Of a stretch of 64,000 nucleotides of DNA, positions 36,401-44,029 are shown one piece after another. The position numbers and the translations under genes were made by a program. Position 1 is the stretch's first letter; the number at the start of each line of letters is the position of its first letter. This DNA comes from Odiellus spinosus (taxonomy: Eukaryota; Arthropoda; Arachnida; Opiliones; Phalangiidae). The stretch spans positions 6,439,871 through 6,503,870 of the forward strand of contig OY987239.1 in the NCBI GenBank assembly GCA_963920705.1. Direction: 5' to 3'. The notes under the pieces are model-generated. The model ran no database searches. It was not told the DNA's origin and worked only from the letters and a program-made list of their open reading frames with translations.

Positions 36401-39400
36401 TCTTGTTTATACAAAGACCATTTACTAGAGTAGCGACATTGAAAAGTCCAGCGCGAGCTAGTGGCCTAGATAGTCAGCAGCGGGCTCTTGTTGTTCGTGA
36501 TTTTTAGCATTGGTAGTATAGGAGCTTTCATACTTCCCCCCGAAGGGGGTTATTATATACCTCTGGTTTTAGTAATATGATAAAATTAAAAATTATCGAA
36601 ACAAAAGTTTTTTTTCAACGCGTCAACCCAGGCTTTTAAAATAACCGTCTCACTCTAAACTAGTTATTTTCTGATTTTCAGATATCAATCTCAACAGCAA
36701 TATCCAAATACTTTTAACAGGTGGAACCGATTCAACCCGGACATCCATGGAATGGATGTTCATGCTAATGGCTAAATTTCCAGAGATACAACTAAGAATT
36801 TACAGCGAAATTAAAGAAGTTTTCGGAGTTGATCAAAAACCAAAATGGGAAGATCGCTATCTCTTGCCCTACACCATGGCAGCTATTCATGAGTGTCAAA
36901 GATGGAAAACAATCGTTCCAATCAGTTCCCCCAGAATGTAAATTAACCATTCATTTAATTAGGGAAAATTATGAACAAGTCAATACCTGCAAAGGTCTAT
37001 TACTGTTTTATCTAATACTAGGCCTCGAAATACCAGCTACAAGGTTTTTATTTTGATCATTTTCAATTTGCAAGTTGTCCGAGATAGATATCACTTTCCT
37101 GAGGAATCTGTCTGGGGATTACGTAATGAATAAGCAATCGCGAGTCTCGCGTCGCCAATTAGATAAGGCTCTATCGAAGTAAAATCGTAGAACTCCTAGT
37201 GACATCTAGGTGATATATAGAGATTGAGTTTTTATGATTTGATTGAGAAATTGATCATTTTTAACATAAATATTTTAAAATCCCGGTTTAATTATTTGAC
37301 ACTTAAAATAAATCCCAATTAGTTATTACTAACGTGTATTCTCGGTTATTAACCTAACATTTGAATTTACTGCCTTTTTTATCCTTAAGAACGCGACATC
37401 TAACGATATTTTTGAAATCAGTGCCTCCACCCCATTGTTTTTCCTAAGTATAGGCCTAGTATTAGAGAAGGCATAGATTCCATAAAAGTAAAGCTTAATA
37501 CTATCATCAAAAGTCCGGGTAAAAGTACCAGCAGATTCTGACCGTAGCGGCCGCAGTCACCGTGGAAATAGTGAACGGAGGAAGCGCCACTCTTTGGAGA
37601 AATTCCGCCGAGTTGGGAGGGAAAACAATTTAGCCAAGCCTAGCCTGCCAAAAATCCGGCCCTATCTACCGACTCAAAATAACGATGATGAGTCCAAACC
37701 ATGCACTCGAGCCAGACAGGGGTGATGACTTTTTTGACTGTTTTTAAGTGATGGGCTAGAACGTTTATCTTGCCCTATGATGACGGGGCGTTGTTTACTT
37801 TTATGGAATAAAGTGACAGACTTTTGCTTTTACGTATACACTTCGCAGTTCTTTAAAAATACTTAAATAGTATTGAGTCCGCAACATTTGGGTCTAATCA
37901 TATATTTTTTGGGAACAATTTAATATGACTTCTTTATAAATAATGGCAAAAAAAGATTTAACACAAGAATATTGAAGAGCTATACCTTTGTCCGCGCGCT
38001 AGTCCCAAGCGGATGGAACCTACGGAGGTCTTACGCTGCGCCTCATGTCACATGCACAGGAAGCGATTGGCGGTTTTCTATGATAAGTGCGGGGGGATAT
38101 CAGGCGCTGCCGGCAGAACTAGCTCTCTGTCGCGGACCTCGAAAGCTCGTGATAGGGTGAAAATAAAAACGCATATAACGTCAAATCTAGTAAGCTCCAC
38201 CCGCTCGAAACTAGCGTTACACCAGAGGTATAGCGTATTCTTGTGTTGAATCTATTCTTGATAATGGATAAAAAATACCTTATGAATTCCTCGACCGTTT
38301 GGAGGCATTTTTCAACTAAGCTACGGGGCGTTAGAATAAAGTAATAGACTTGATGTCTGGTATAATGGATCATAATAGGCTCTACTGTGGCGACATCTTC
38401 AGGTTTACGCGTAAAACACCGTTATAGTATACGTTTCTTATCGTTACTATAATGAAAAATTAAACCACGAACTACGTCCGACTTTTGCGGTTCGTCGGAA
38501 GAATAGTTGAAGAATCTATCGATATTAGAACGCGATATAATAGGTACGGAAATTATAAAAATTTCCATAAGTTATTTTTCAACACGATTCGCTAATCTCT
38601 TCCGTTGTAATTATCAAAATTACATCACAATCTAAAGAAAATTTCAATTCAAAAAGAGAAAACCGCGATAGCGTTTATGGTTCGCTTGATAATAAGTATG
38701 ATAAATGACCCTTTTTGTTGAGTTACCCATTGACTACCGCCTTAAACGAAAGTTTTTTAATTTATTTTCGGAATCCTCATGCCAATAAAGGTTGAAATAA
38801 TATGATTAGCTTTTATTTTACCAAACTTTTGAAATAAATTTAAACACCAAAACGTGCTAAACATTGATTGGAAATTCAAAAGCTGTTCCATTTTTAGATC
38901 CAAGTTTCCCTTTAAGCTTCACCTATGATTTGACCTTAAAAATCATGGATTGATATTTTTACAAAGCGAGACTCTTGGGGCTCGGGGTATTAATATATTC
39001 TTGCACTTAACCATGGTTCATTTTTTTTTTTTTTTTTTTTTTTTTTTTCATTTTAGGGCCATGGATAATTTCATGATTAATGGATATTGTATTCCCAAGG
39101 GCTCAACTATGGCCGGCAACATCTGGGCAATCCATAACGACGAAACGTATTGGGATAATCCATCCGAATTTAATCCCGAACGTTATCTCACGAAGGATGG
39201 TAAATTCAATGTGAACGCAAGACTTATGGCGTTTTCCTACGGTAGGTGATCGAAACAGACGCGGTCGAATGTTAGAATAAGGTCGAAAAAACGACCTTAC
39301 AAAATAATGTTCTGTTTAATTTTAGGTAAACGAGATTGCCCTGGAAAAAATCAGGCCATCATGGAACTTTTTTTGTTTCTAGCAGCTGTTCTTCAAAAAA

Positions 39401-39507
39401 ATAAAATTTTACCTCCAGTTGATGGAATTTCATTGGAAGAAAACCATGCTTTAGTTACCGGCCCTGTTAAACCCTATGTTCGATTCGAACCAAGGCTTAC
39501 CAATTGA
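21194..39507 (+). CDS. Cytochrome P450 monooxygenase, CYP2 clan, complete (8 exons)
   Basis: Exons: 21194-21423, 22966-23090, 23156-23274, 23374-23675, 24245-24354, 36682-36937, 39057-39241, 39326-39507. All introns are GT-AG and all phases agree, giving 502 residues, a normal microsomal P450 length. Visible parts: N-terminal membrane anchor (about 14-31), hinge LPPGPWGLPLVG (41-52), helix C WKEQR (128-132), I-helix GGTDST (309-314), K-helix ECQR (366-369), FNPERY (419-424) and haem loop FSYGKRDCPG with ligand C447. It would be an ER-anchored haem monooxygenase using NADPH-P450 reductase; the substrate cannot be read from sequence. CIPKGSTM and the general pattern place it in the CYP2 clan. 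Serine stands where the I-helix Thr is common, followed by Thr. Intron 5 is 12.3 kb because of nested transposons. It is convergent with the RPTP gene. Confidence 0.92.
21541..21691. repeat. Perfect 66-bp inverted repeat (hairpin) in P450 intron 1
   Basis: The arms 21541-21606 and 21626-21691 are exact reverse complements by inspection, starting CTATAGAAATGAATTGGGAC, with a 19-base loop. Transcribed in the P450 pre-mRNA, it would form a long perfect stem. It looks like a very recent inverted duplication; a small-RNA hairpin is possible but unsupported. Confidence 0.9.
21889..22327. mobile_element. hAT-like MITE family V, copy 1
   Basis: Inverted ends AGGGCTCCCAGAATAC and CAGGGCTCCCAGCGC surround about 440 bp containing repeated CCTATAAATA-type motifs. 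The second copy is at 57086-57587. It lies within P450 intron 1. Confidence 0.6.
23705..24167. mobile_element. MITE family H, copy 1 (7-bp TSD ATGTAAC/ACGTAAC)
   Basis: Begins CAAAAGGCTATCACTT; the right end is the inverted counterpart GTTTACTTTCACAGACTTTT. Flanks ATGTAAC (23698-23704) and ACGTAAC (24168-24174) differ at one base. It lies in P450 intron 4. Relatives: about 37470-37834 and 51509-51898. Confidence 0.7.
24408..24941 (-). repeat. 3' LTR of the gypsy element
   Basis: About 534 bp, direct repeat of 32904-33447. On - it starts TGTGACGGTCAC and ends ...GAGACGGTTAYA, with an AATAAAAG polyadenylation-like motif inside. It is preceded on - by the purine-rich tract GAGGGGGAGG. Confidence 0.9.
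24984..26096 (-). CDS. Gypsy element third ORF (env position), zinc-knuckle-like motif
   Basis: A 370-residue frame that begins a few bases after the pol stop, in the place where some Ty3/gypsy lineages carry an extra gene. It does not look like an envelope protein: no signal peptide is evident and the only hydrophobic stretch is at the extreme C-terminus. Its middle is Ser/Pro/Glu-rich and disordered-looking. Near the C-terminus it has CVACGVFGQHFAKWC, a Cys-x2-Cys-x5-His-x4-Cys arrangement close to a CCHC zinc knuckle, followed by a basic tail, which suggests nucleic-acid binding. I recognise no family. It is part of the LTR element, not a host gene. Confidence 0.75.
   Translation of the reverse strand: MGLNKSRGILLDWYKEFTQEETKKSSLSEMKEAPEAQPQTTQDQFEDAIESEQVAYAMAPAFSPPKLNPVSKEIDLNPEQKRDLSTRPKIRDYNYNSTIPDSGEEINTLIHSSDVRLRTQRLEVTYSIFNEGETSRMEIEGRSEIRKIMMGPTPQSRDTYLSIATPENSLPERRLALRRNVSLPTISSSQERHRNPETVPLSPRENQFKSGQGTPSTSAYGPLPVPSHRFLILSNEAKRNPPPMQSTAPIGRQFFPVVWPGITRKEEVQWYPIDEKGWPIVKTPGKNDPCVACGVFGQHFAKWCPHRYQLRQRIGELKSKRAEKNEKNRKPPEEPTSRSRRPPNWRKLVLSHLNVNKTLILFSIYFVFGA
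26104..30087 (-). CDS. pol: Gypsy element Pol: protease, RT, RNase H, integrase
   Basis: A 1,327-residue frame with the Ty3/gypsy domain order: retropepsin-like segment (IDNGAEVSMI), reverse transcriptase (AFGLCNAPSTFQ, then YLDDILIAS), RNase H (TTDASGTGLGAML), integrase zinc-binding region (HPVAGHRG ... CLLCQQYK) and catalytic core (GVDIMGPFP, DRGTQF), then a Ser/acidic C-terminal extension (SSSSSEDE). It overlaps the gag frame by about 130 bases in another frame, a layout for which related elements use ribosomal frameshifting. It would copy and integrate the element. Confidence 0.95.
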   Translation of the reverse strand: MFHLQRKRSSLERLSISQSTKNDSSGKHRSGRPTGPTPSRAKSIAQQKVRRTVSRPQTYQLSAIRRRRGLQRRKPHIITTIFEHGKLNTRIDNGAEVSMISADQWMKIRQHRGESYIPYEKISECIVMGDGRYTFTKGSILLDFEIVFENQKNRMFTHEFHIVPSLLCDAILGQDFLEDWGMKIDFKNLTCSIQGETLKFIGWSKDKGPPSPIMVKNVTEAVDATELPEQKKKELKDLLLNFPDLFSDKLGHTSLVVHEIHTGDAKPINKRAYRVSDVKKRLIEEHISEMLKNGIIRPSTSPWASPIVIIQQDDGSGTGKTKTRFCVDLREVNSVTIKDPYPIPRIEETLNKMGKPKYVTALDLKSGYWQVELAPEAKPKTAFITHAGKYEFNVLAFGLCNAPSTFQRLMDEIFRDSEPFSIVVYLDDILIASETWEEHLNALEYVMNRLKNAGLTLQLKKCRFAKPEAIVLGHIINENGIFIDPSKIKAIQDFPRPKTLKQVQRFLGMAGWHHRFIPKFSEIVAPINHLKKKNVQFRWGEDQDKAFQQIKDAIASAPSLAPYKADIPCILTTDASGTGLGAMLSQIQDSVEVPIAYASRRLSKAESNYSNTERECLAIYWAVGYFRPYLETLPFTVITDHKALQWLFTLKEPHSRLVKWAMYLQTFDFKILHKKGVENVVADALSRAPLGLLVMPLHRLSTSEESLRISDNDENRENPRENVLPPFPHANFHIFNRNEIITAQREDPSMEEIIERLSRENAPRDRMYILRNNLVYRKETGRHPERIYLPTRLRPETLRLLHDHPVAGHRGRDKTIAKIEARFWWPSLRADVAKYVKECLLCQQYKIRNTRTPGLMKSTEPTAPWDKIGVDIMGPFPISRKGYRYLIVFVDYMTKYVELVPIVAMTADACARALKKVICRWGAPKQILSDRGTQFVSTLWKDTCKLFRITPIYTTPYHPQSDLTERVNRVLGETISIYVGNNHRTWDETLNSLAFAINSTPHDTTRRSPFYLNMGREPRLPWDLDIGMPVEEFEDRSDTLRDLREQWKLARDFSRLAQAKQKKYYDKRRADLEFEPGMLVWKMTHPLSRGNIGRMAKLCPKWSGPYRIIEKRNPLVYVLEDAITGKNIGPINIAQLKLYHAKDIQIEEIEQPLPAAPEPEVLPPEENLPRENEVEPPQISDRDKDRRSSGSQVQVLTKERQISQEKKKAPATDSSERMRRHLRKKRPRRYISSSSSEDEIPSPVIRKEAKTPPRIPQPRSPNVLLRRPQESSESGTDSDDDSGGKRIAKLKKQQETVPKQIGLPSTGLALAKDIPLPKTSTDTPTNK
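29955..32456 (-). CDS. gag: Gypsy element Gag
   Basis: An 833-residue frame: a long Pro/Gln/Thr/Ser-rich N-terminal half, a retrotransposon Gag core (LRDLDEFAKFNEL through NLRFQGPNETIEEFF), a second Gln/Pro-rich stretch, and a CCHC zinc knuckle CFTCNGRGHLSRDC near the C-terminus. It forms the virus-like particle and packages RNA. The Gln/Pro-rich expansions are unusual in extent. It overlaps pol at its 3' end. Confidence 0.93.
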   Translation of the reverse strand: MTSESETSINWERLQPNDSEEQLVEISPPVTTYNIQNIIRPSRLQLNKGNSIMATSSPPTTIVPTTPTPISPHTPVISPPLSPHAPVVSPPLIGVGITSPQSSVANISARSSPPRVHRRLIRVKSFPNLKSPTGSIGSPIFPTPMMGLPLGSTVGNIQLGLGMSIPSASRHANPIGSLQTILTTTTTTTMATGIVTTPSIHPSGISLCPTMTQGAFGISGPQVLQPPVITQTINPAASYGQFPSTSTTIGQPQGQLPPQAQYQIPSVTQPQYPPITTQSTYPLGFHPQASSTFYQGPPTSTPAQAYQGWYQSQVPLPQQQVYSAQPQPGWFPTQAHYQQGPPSQFPSAPKPTGIPGISPIQGTPGQGQGQLSPPLSPRSTSMLRTMTKVMRENKGRSLKEPPARLVFYGTHQEKVSEFLRDLDEFAKFNELIENQKMGLLPMVLKAQAQTWYRGLPQPMGWSEFEGRIKRHYRAEQKEALAKAELNLRFQGPNETIEEFFSHYARVNQSLTPPIPDKELQDMIRRNIRPEFRGFLTFLSAATVGDLHDHCLKLEESLGLTRTLSYGTTIPQHGTYPAQWTSQGQLIAHVTQPSVQQFPYPQYPTTLQYSTATIQPPPAIPNIITPTIPSSTPAMYLPKGIPQIQHPVTGNLQSSSLHAGSPAQIYTPTGNPQLPTPGTSWLNYQQQQPTAVLSNTFQQVRPTTPGPFEQVPPYQTGYMIQPQQVPQTYPVVEQRTRQTQSNTAGRRTGQSNLQGARRIPSRSPRLITPSSTRPLGQSYPTRPTVLQPNLTCFTCNGRGHLSRDCPSVRAPRTTRPENIGAGGQLGQRPPAPNQ
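32904..33447 (-). repeat. 5' LTR of the gypsy element
   Basis: About 544 bp, matching the other LTR apart from a longer poly-T run. On - it is followed by the tRNA-His-type primer-binding site. Its outer edge is two bases from the target duplication of the neighbouring P-like transposon. Confidence 0.9.
33458..35968 (+). mobile_element. P-element-like (THAP9-type) DNA transposon with 8-bp TSD
   Basis: 2,511 bp with inverted ends of about 35 bp (CATAGATATGAAAAATAAGC and CATAGACATATGAAAAATAA) and an exact 8-bp duplication ACTTTAAC (33450-33457 and 35969-35976), diagnostic of P elements. On + the interior encodes pieces of a P/THAP9 transposase. A THAP domain starts at 33770 (MVKSCAFCNVK ... 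RSEHFQEEK ... IVPT, with Arg in place of the usual Cys before SEHF). Later come YTEELKQFALTLFLRTKG, TLREWPSKINGEPRF, and 34914-35219 (LVSDGLSSNLTMAKTLG). Stops and frame changes separate them, so it makes no full transposase. It lies in P450 intron 5. Confidence 0.9.
36149..36565. mobile_element. MITE family C, copy 1 (7-bp TSD GTTTTAG)
   Basis: 417 bp with inverted repeats of about 40 bp beginning CAGAGGTATATAATAACCCC and continuing CTTCGGGGG. Exact duplications GTTTTAG at 36142-36148 and 36566-36572. It lies in P450 intron 5, 110 bp before exon 6. Nearly identical copies are at 49766-50183 and 62513-62930. Confidence 0.92.
36995..37470. mobile_element. MITE family Q, copy 2
   Basis: This aligns as reverse complement to the element at 59389-60142: CTAATACTAGGCC end, CAATTTGCAAGTTGTCCGAG block, GCGAGTCTCGCG(T/A)CGCCAA block, and the GGCCTAGTATTAGAGAAGGC end. 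Here the termini are worn. P450 intron 6. Confidence 0.6.
37470..37834. mobile_element. MITE family H, copy 2
   Basis: From ATTCCATAAAAGTAAA to ACTTTTATGGAATAAAGTGA plus CAGACTTTTG, with the GCGGCCGCAGTCACCG interior shared with copies 1 and 3. The left terminus is lost at the junction with family Q. P450 intron 6. Confidence 0.6.
37947..38260. mobile_element. MITE family G, copy 3 (7-bp TSD ATAATGG)
   Basis: 314 bp starting CAAAAAAAGATTTAACACAA and ending GTTGAATCTATTCTTG, flanked by exact ATAATGG (37940-37946 and 38261-38267). P450 intron 6. Confidence 0.85.
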
Positions 39508-39625
39508 AAATAACTATTATCGTAAGTTTATTATTAATAACCTCATTATTTTCTTGCATTTCTTTAACTAAATGGACGAATATGTTTTATTATTAATTAT
39601 TATCGTGGTAAATTTTAATTTCAAC

Positions 39626-39631
39626 AATAAA
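39626..39631 (+). promoter_or_regulatory. Probable polyadenylation signal of the P450 gene
   Basis: AATAAA 119 bases after the P450 stop codon (39505-39507), the first canonical hexamer downstream. Confidence 0.5.
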
Positions 39632-40624
39632 CTCGAATATTTCATTAATCAAATTGATTTCGCACAATAGGTGTTATTTTCGGGATTTTGCTCGATTTCT
39701 ATCGAGTGGAGAAATATCTTTTTTGAGCGGAGAAACATAATTTGATCGTCTTAAAATAATCCAAAGAACGTCTAATTTCAAATGGTGCAATCGGTTTATG
39801 CCTAGGACATCGTACAGAAAAGTTGCGGCCATTTTATTTGAAGGGTTATTTTCGGGATTTAGCCCATTCAGACTATAGTTTTTTTCCTGAAAACCCTCGC
39901 CCAACATATGCTGTACGATTTTAGTTGTATAACTTCGTTTTCACACAGAGGCGCAAAAATTAATTAATTAATTAATTAATGCAATTTTCCCGACTTCACA
40001 TCATCTATGACGTCATTATTCGTTTTCTAGTTATAAATATTCAGACTAGAGGGCGCAATTTCTGAAAAAAAAAAGAAACACGAGGTGGTAAAAAAGCCTG
40101 ATCTGAACTTTACATTTGGAACTTATTTTTCTTCCTGTATGGCTATGCTATATAAAAATCATGAACTTGTGGCGAGGCTTAATAGTTGGCTGAAATTAAG
40201 TCATTAAATTTTAGTATTTAAAATGGAAGTAACCATTCAAAATAAAAAAGCCTTGGCTACAATTGCGCTATTAAGTGTTCTTTAAACCAAAAATATGTCA
40301 AACAGTAAAAAGAGGAGTATTAGCGGGAAGCGTTAAACCTAGACTAGTGAAAATGGCGCTAACAATTTATCCTATTGGTCTCTTCGAAAGTAGACAAAAA
40401 TTCTACAGAAGAAATCGGTCGATGGTGCGATAAAAATCGAAATGTAGAATCAGCAAAAGTTGTACAACTTTGGCTTTCACATTTCGCTATTAGTTGTAAC
40501 CCAAGTTTTTCAGCAAAAATCCTATAGTCTGAACATGGATTAATTATACGTGCCTATTTTTATACAGCAGAGTTAAAAAAGAAGCTAAACCAGTTGGCCC
40601 GGGGGTTTGGGCTTCAGCCTCCTT
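39632..40624. other. Intergenic, no gene seen
   Basis: Contains an (ATTA)n tetranucleotide run near 39957-39980; otherwise featureless. Confidence 0.4.
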
Positions 40625-41080
40625 ATTACACACACCCAGACACGACCAGTCGGGGAGGCAAAAACCCAATCCAGTTAGTTTTATCTAATTTTCTAATTGA
40701 ATTTATTGAAATTTAAGTTCAAATTATGTTGTATCTAATCAAGTTTGCTTATTTCTTCGTCTTAGTTCAACTTTGTTCCAACACTTTGAAGCAATAGTCC
40801 TATATTGTAGCGTACAATGCGGCATAGAATGGGAATTTAACTCGATTTCCGAAAAATGGCCTATTTTTAATTGAAAATAACTTGTTTAATTTTATATTAG
40901 TTCACTATAAATATCAGATCCGAGGTAATCCAGCAAGGCGTGGTAAACGAACATGAAATAACAAATTAAAGGATTACTGTCTCAACTACGATTTCATGAT
41001 TAAAAGATTACGTGATTAACTACACTCTTTGATCAAGTTAAATAAGTACTTCCTCAAAGGAAGAATTCAACCTAACAACA
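40625..41080. repeat. Dispersed repeat I, copy 1
   Basis: About 450 bp from CCCAGACACGACCAGTCGGG onward that recurs in the same orientation with few differences at 45668-46125. Both end in the AAAGGAAGAATTCAA sequence that resembles an E-family terminus. Nature unknown. Confidence 0.7.
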
Positions 41081-42790
41081 AGTTATTTTTTTTTTATCAT
41101 TTAGCATTGAAATTCCAAAATTCACTCCCAAAAATATATATTTTTTTTTCAACAGAAATAGTGGTTTCTGTGAAACCAAATTTTGGGGTTTATTCTATAT
41201 GTATACGTAGGTGATTCCCTAAAAATTTCACTAAAATTGGAGGTGGACCTTTTTCGTCATTAATTGTTAATTGCCACCCCCTAATTAGCGCTTAACTCAA
41301 AAACTTGAGTGTATAGAGCTAAACAGATACCAAATTCAGACTCGGGACACGTTTTTAGCTAGGGTTAACCAATTTTAGATGTTTAAAATAATACCGGCCA
41401 AGATATATAACTAAATGTGAGCCAAGTAAGCAAAGATTGGAAAATGGGCCAAAAACTTTAAAAAAATCATAACTTCAAAAATTTTCAATTTAAAGTCGCT
41501 AAACTTCCGGAGTCTTCATTACTTATGGTAATGGACCCTAGAAAAAGTTTCACGAAAATCCGTAATTTTAGACCAGCATGGGTTTGATGATTTGTGATGG
41601 AATGACCCCCTTAACCAAAACTTCTCTGACCCACCCCTCAAATAAATAATAGATCTACTCCAAGCTCCCGGGCTCGCGGACTAATAAACTCGGTGAAAAA
41701 GTTAAGAGAAGGTTTTTCAAATTAAATTTTGAAATAGGCTTAAAGAACGCCAACCAATACTTTTAGCAATAATTAAAAGTATAAATAATGTGAATTAATC
41801 TGTAAAAATATATGGAACTATTTTTCCCTCTCTTCAATACACTAAGAAGACTGAGTGAGTCAGCGAGAAGTTTTGCCTAAGTTTCAGAAGCGCTTGTAGA
41901 CTAGACTCTCTGAATCTGTAATGGCTTGTTTTTCATCTCGGCGCTGTCGGATTTTGCGTTAGTTTTCGGTGTAAAAATGCTTTCTATTGGATTACTTTTG
42001 ACTATGACCTTTAAGGTTAGCTGTTGTTTAAATAATTTATATTTGTTTTGACTCTCGAATGGTTTTACGAGCCTCGTCAGTGTTCGCTAAGTTCTTAAGC
42101 GCTGGGCGTAGTCGCTAAGCCTTTGTTTTCAACTCTTGGTGTACAGGTTTATTTTGTTCGAGATTTTGTGTCTAAAATGGCCACTGGATTACTGTGATGC
42201 TGAAATGGATATCATTAATTATAGGGTGAGTTTAAATAATTTTTATTTGTGTTTCCTCTCGTAGAGGGAAACATAGTGTGTTTTTTTCAATGTAGTGAAT
42301 TTCAAGTCTTATGAACTGTAAGTTAATAATTTGTAGGGGTCAGTTCGTACCGGTTATAAACCAGATTTAGTAATTGCTGGTCCGTAGTACAATGCCCTAA
42401 ATTGAGTGGGCAAAAAACTAAGCCTTATTTGACAAATTAGGCTTAGGTTTTATATGGCTTTTTAAATTCACGCGCAGGAGCGCGCTTGGTTTGGAGGCTA
42501 TGGGTATTGAACGCTAATGACTTAATTTGTCCTCCTTCATATTTTTGCCGTTTTTAAATTAAATAGATTGTTGCCAAACTAATCGGTGTAAAATTATGAA
42601 ATTAGTCTTAAAATAAAGCCAGAAAAATATCTGGAAGCATTAGAAAATAAATCTGAAAGGTACCTAAGTCTCTTACAAAAAATCTAAATCCCATAGAATA
42701 ACATTAAATTTCAATTTCTCCGCCTTAAAAGTACTCTCCTTTTAAAAAATGAGTGAAATTCCGAACGACTTGCCATTCCGAACGATATAA
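41081..42790. other. Intergenic with a diverged tandem duplication
   Basis: No gene supported. 41870-42070 and 42075-42280 are loosely similar to each other (GTGT(A/C)(A/T)AAAATG ... GGATTACT ... GTTTAAATAATTT), which looks like an old tandem duplication of about 205 bp. Confidence 0.35.
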
Positions 42791-43325
42791 GGAAGGTATT
42801 AGCATCAAAAATAATGAAAAAATTAATTTAAATTTGGTTTAAAGGGAAATGGGGAAAATATAAAGATTTCGCTGCGGCTGTCGGAGGTATTAACATCAAA
42901 AATGATGAAAAAATTAATTTTAATTGGGTTTAAAGGGCACTGGTAAAAATGTTGAGATCTGACTGAATCAAGTGCGGCTGCTGTAGCTATTAACATCAAA
43001 AATTATGAAAAAATTTATTTTAATTGGGTTTAAAGGGCAATGGTAAAAATGTAGAGATTTGACTGCGGTTGCTGTAGCTATTAACATCAAAAATGATGAA
43101 AAAAATAATTGGGTTTAAAGGGCAATGGTAAAAATGTAGAGATCTGACTGAATCAAGTGCGGCTGCTGTAGCTATTAACATAAAAAATGATGAAAAAATT
43201 AATTGGGTTTAAAGGGCAATGGTAAAAATGTAGAGATCTGACTGTATCAAGTGCGGATGCTGTTGCTATTAACATCAAAAATGATGAATAAATTATTTTA
43301 ATTGGATTGGGTTTAAAGGGCAAAA
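42790..43325. repeat. Minisatellite, about six 94-bp units
   Basis: ATTAACATCAAAAATGATGA recurs near 42796, 42887, 42986, 43078, 43171 and 43265 (spacing about 91-99 bases). Each is followed by TTGGGTTTAAAGGGCAATGG and a GCGGCTGCTGTAGCTATT segment. Later units are more alike than the first. Confidence 0.85.
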
Positions 43326-43327
43326 CA

Positions 43328-43662
43328 GACGTACAAATTCGGCCTATGGAAAGTTTTAATAGTAGATTCACCCTTAAAAATGGAAATGTTTACATATATT
43401 GGGGTGACGTAAAATATAACCGGTCCGAGGGTGGATTATACTATAGGGAGTCAGCAAGGGAGACATTGATACGTCAGAGGTTTCTATCTCTCACCTCGGT
43501 GTCATCCCCCTTAGTGAGGGAGTTACAGAAGTAGCCATTACAAACGCTCCCCCAGTAAGGGAGTTCCATGACGTCAGGTTTTCTTTCCCCTTTGGCTCTT
43601 TGCTGTCCACCTATAGAATGACTACGTAATTTTAACTTTCCATAGGCCGAATTTATACGTCT
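43328..43662. mobile_element. Inverted-repeat MITE abutting the minisatellite
   Basis: GACGTACAAATTCGGCCTAT (43328 on) reappears inverted near 43634-43662 (CCATAGGCCGAATTTATACG). The interior holds two GTGAGGGAGTT / GTAAGGGAGTT pieces. No clear target duplication because the left edge merges with the repeat array. Confidence 0.6.
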
Positions 43663-44029
43663 TTTTTTTTTGTATAATTTTTATTCATATTAATATCTAT
43701 AAGTTCCTAATTTCTAGACTCTGGCTTTCTTATTTCTTTAACCGTTAATTTTTAATTTCTAACCCTTCACGGTTTTGAATTTTTAATTTCTGTACCTTTA
43801 CGGCTTTGGTCCACCATCGTTGGGTACAAATGCCCTTTTTTAGAAGTGAGAAGCAAACCTACGCTTTTGTATAATATGCAACTAAATATTTTACGATTTT
43901 TAAAGAAAAAGTCTCACGATATGGAAAATTGACATGTTTATATTTATAATATGTAACTTAATACTATTAGAGGGCAAGTCTTCTGATATTGAAGTTAACA
44001 ATAAAATGTAAGACTGAAGGAACAGATAT

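Noticed and set aside
36938-36946. In-frame stop just after P450 exon 6
   Set aside because: It lies in the intron (donor GTAAAT at 36938); splicing to 39057 restores RMAMDN in frame, so the gene is not truncated.
36995-38260. Families Q, H and G in P450 intron 6 as possible extra exons
   Set aside because: All are explained as MITE copies found elsewhere in the window; exon 6 to 7 joins in phase without them.
41300-41640. Sequence that seems vaguely familiar as a dispersed repeat (GATGGAATGACCCC)
   Set aside because: I could not tie it to a family or find a second copy in the window.
43153-43371. 72-codon open frame on - near where the RPTP last exon might be
   Set aside because: It is produced by the 94-bp minisatellite and has no PTP motif.
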